A DNA stretch of 15,946 bases from Akkermansiaceae bacterium (GTDB lineage: Bacteria > Verrucomicrobiota > Verrucomicrobiia > Verrucomicrobiales > Akkermansiaceae), in assembly GCA_023301645.1 (NCBI GenBank), contig JALZUH010000107.1, positions 1 through 15,946 of the forward strand, in the 5' to 3' direction. Below the pieces are notes generated by a model. It was given only the letters and a program-made list of their open reading frames with translations, was not told the origin of the DNA and made no database searches. Below are positions 15,230 through 15,946 of the stretch, piece after piece. A program made the position numbers and the translations under genes. Each line of letters begins with the position of its first letter. Position 1 is the stretch's first letter.

Positions 15230-15789
15230 TGCCTGAGGCGAGCACCTATCAATTCATAGCAGAACAAGCGTATAAGAAATCATCAAGTATTCATCTATTT
15301 TCCTTTGAAATACCGTTGCCCTCACGCGACCTTCCGTCTGAAACAGCCATCAACAATTATACCATTGATATTGATTTAGAGCGTTGCCAAGTGCTACGCA
15401 AGCGCGACAAGTCCGAAGAAGTCATCGCATTAATCAACCAAGGTTACAAAGGTAGTAGCCTTACTAGCTTTCTGGGCACTATTGAGGCACCTGATTTCAC
15501 AATTACTAAGAGAAAAAACCACTGGGCTTCTCAAGATCGAATCTATGAGATTGTGACCAAGGCAAATATCTCCACAAATGAGCCTGCAAGTGACCCAATA
15601 TACTCCAATCTCATTCTGACCAATGACACATTTAGTGACTACACATTTAGCATCATAGCCACAGTGAAGCTCACTCTAACCCCCTCCAATCACCTCACGG
15701 TAGCGGCTAGCTACACAGAAGGTCACCAAGACATTACTGAGATTTTAGCCTCTCTCATCCACTGTCATCATCGTTACTTCGAAACCTAA
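15229..15789 (+). CDS. Hypothetical protein, translationally coupled to the AAA+ ATPase
   Basis: I do not recognise this 186-aa protein. Its ATG overlaps the ATPase stop codon by one base (TAATG), so it is almost surely translated by re-initiation after the giant protein, often a sign of joint function or a fixed ratio. It has no signal peptide or hydrophobic membrane segment, so it is probably cytoplasmic. Short alternating hydrophobic stretches (NYTIDIDLE near 43-51, YTFSIIATVKLTLT near 138-151, HLTVAASYT near 154-162) suggest a beta-rich fold ending in a short helix. Possible metal or redox residues are limited to HCHHRYFET at the C-terminus. Base use is more A/T-rich than in the ATPase, with more TTA, ATT and CAA codons, which may mean a younger or less strongly expressed gene. 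An adaptor or immunity-like partner is only a guess. Confidence 0.85.
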   Translation: MPEASTYQFIAEQAYKKSSSIHLFSFEIPLPSRDLPSETAINNYTIDIDLERCQVLRKRDKSEEVIALINQGYKGSSLTSFLGTIEAPDFTITKRKNHWASQDRIYEIVTKANISTNEPASDPIYSNLILTNDTFSDYTFSIIATVKLTLTPSNHLTVAASYTEGHQDITEILASLIHCHHRYFET

Positions 15790-15829
15790 GAACTCCTTAG
15801 CAACAAGCGCAAGCCTCACGGCTCAGCTC

Positions 15830-15946
15830 CTAGGAAATAATCTTCTGAAGATCACGAGCCACTCTACTTTGCTGGTATTCGTAGCAGCGAAAGCCAGGAA
15901 GAATACCCTCATGGATCCACTCCCAGCGGTGGTCAAACAGGGTGAT
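15830..15946 (-). CDS. 3' fragment of an unidentified leftward gene
   Basis: The minus strand is open from the window edge to a TAG at 15830-15832, giving 38 residues that begin ITLFDHRWEWIHEG and end in RDLQKIIS. The composition, with three aromatic/Trp-rich clusters and a charged C-terminal helix, looks like real coding sequence, whereas the plus-strand frames here are broken by stops. I cannot assign a family from so little. It converges on the 186-aa gene with a 40-bp spacer that shows no clear terminator. Confidence 0.5.
   Translation of the reverse strand: MTLFDHRWEWIHEGILPGFRCYEYQQSRVARDLQKIIS

Noticed and set aside
1..15946. CRISPR array, tRNA/rRNA gene, insertion sequence or attachment site
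   Set aside because: No regularly spaced repeats, cloverleaf, transposase-like frame or terminal repeats were found on either strand.

Overview
The window looks like chromosomal DNA from a PVC-group bacterium, most probably Verrucomicrobiota. The reasons are an HPr kinase/HPr/Enzyme I set with no sugar-specific EII nearby, a compact gap-pgk-tpiA cluster, a YqiJ/flotillin/giant 'DNA repair ATPase' gene set, moderate GC with C-ending codons, and almost no Shine-Dalgarno sequences. The phylum call is inference; no rRNA or taxonomic marker is present.

Left part (1-3545). The first 50 bases are the start of a leftward methylthioadenosine phosphorylase gene cut by the window edge. Divergent from it run hprK, ptsH and ptsI. 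HPr carries both His15 (phosphorylated by Enzyme I from PEP) and Ser46 (target of HprK), so the three proteins form a complete regulatory phosphorelay, but no permease or EII component is visible.

Middle part (3546-6841). On the minus strand lie gap, pgk and tpiA, three lower-glycolysis enzymes, transcribed toward and convergent with ptsI. A good gap promoter lies at 6935-6964, a hairpin with a U-run separates gap from pgk, and a second such terminator follows tpiA. A 320-bp divergent spacer (6842-7161) holds promoter-like sites for gap and for the next operon.

Right part (7162-15789). Four plus-strand genes follow: a three-helix membrane protein with a C-terminal OB-fold-like domain (YqiJ type), a 674-aa flotillin/SPFH protein with a very long charged coiled coil (YqiK type), a 1710-aa protein with a DUF3686-type N-terminal half, helical middle and MoxR-like AAA+ module, and an unrecognised 186-aa protein whose start codon overlaps the ATPase stop codon. 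The 224-bp gap before the ATPase gene holds three successive perfect inverted repeats and a possible pseudoknot. This cassette is the least understood and most interesting part: the gene order suggests a membrane-microdomain platform working with a large AAA+ remodelling machine, but its substrate and biological role are unknown. The window ends in the 3' end of an unidentified leftward gene (15830-15946).
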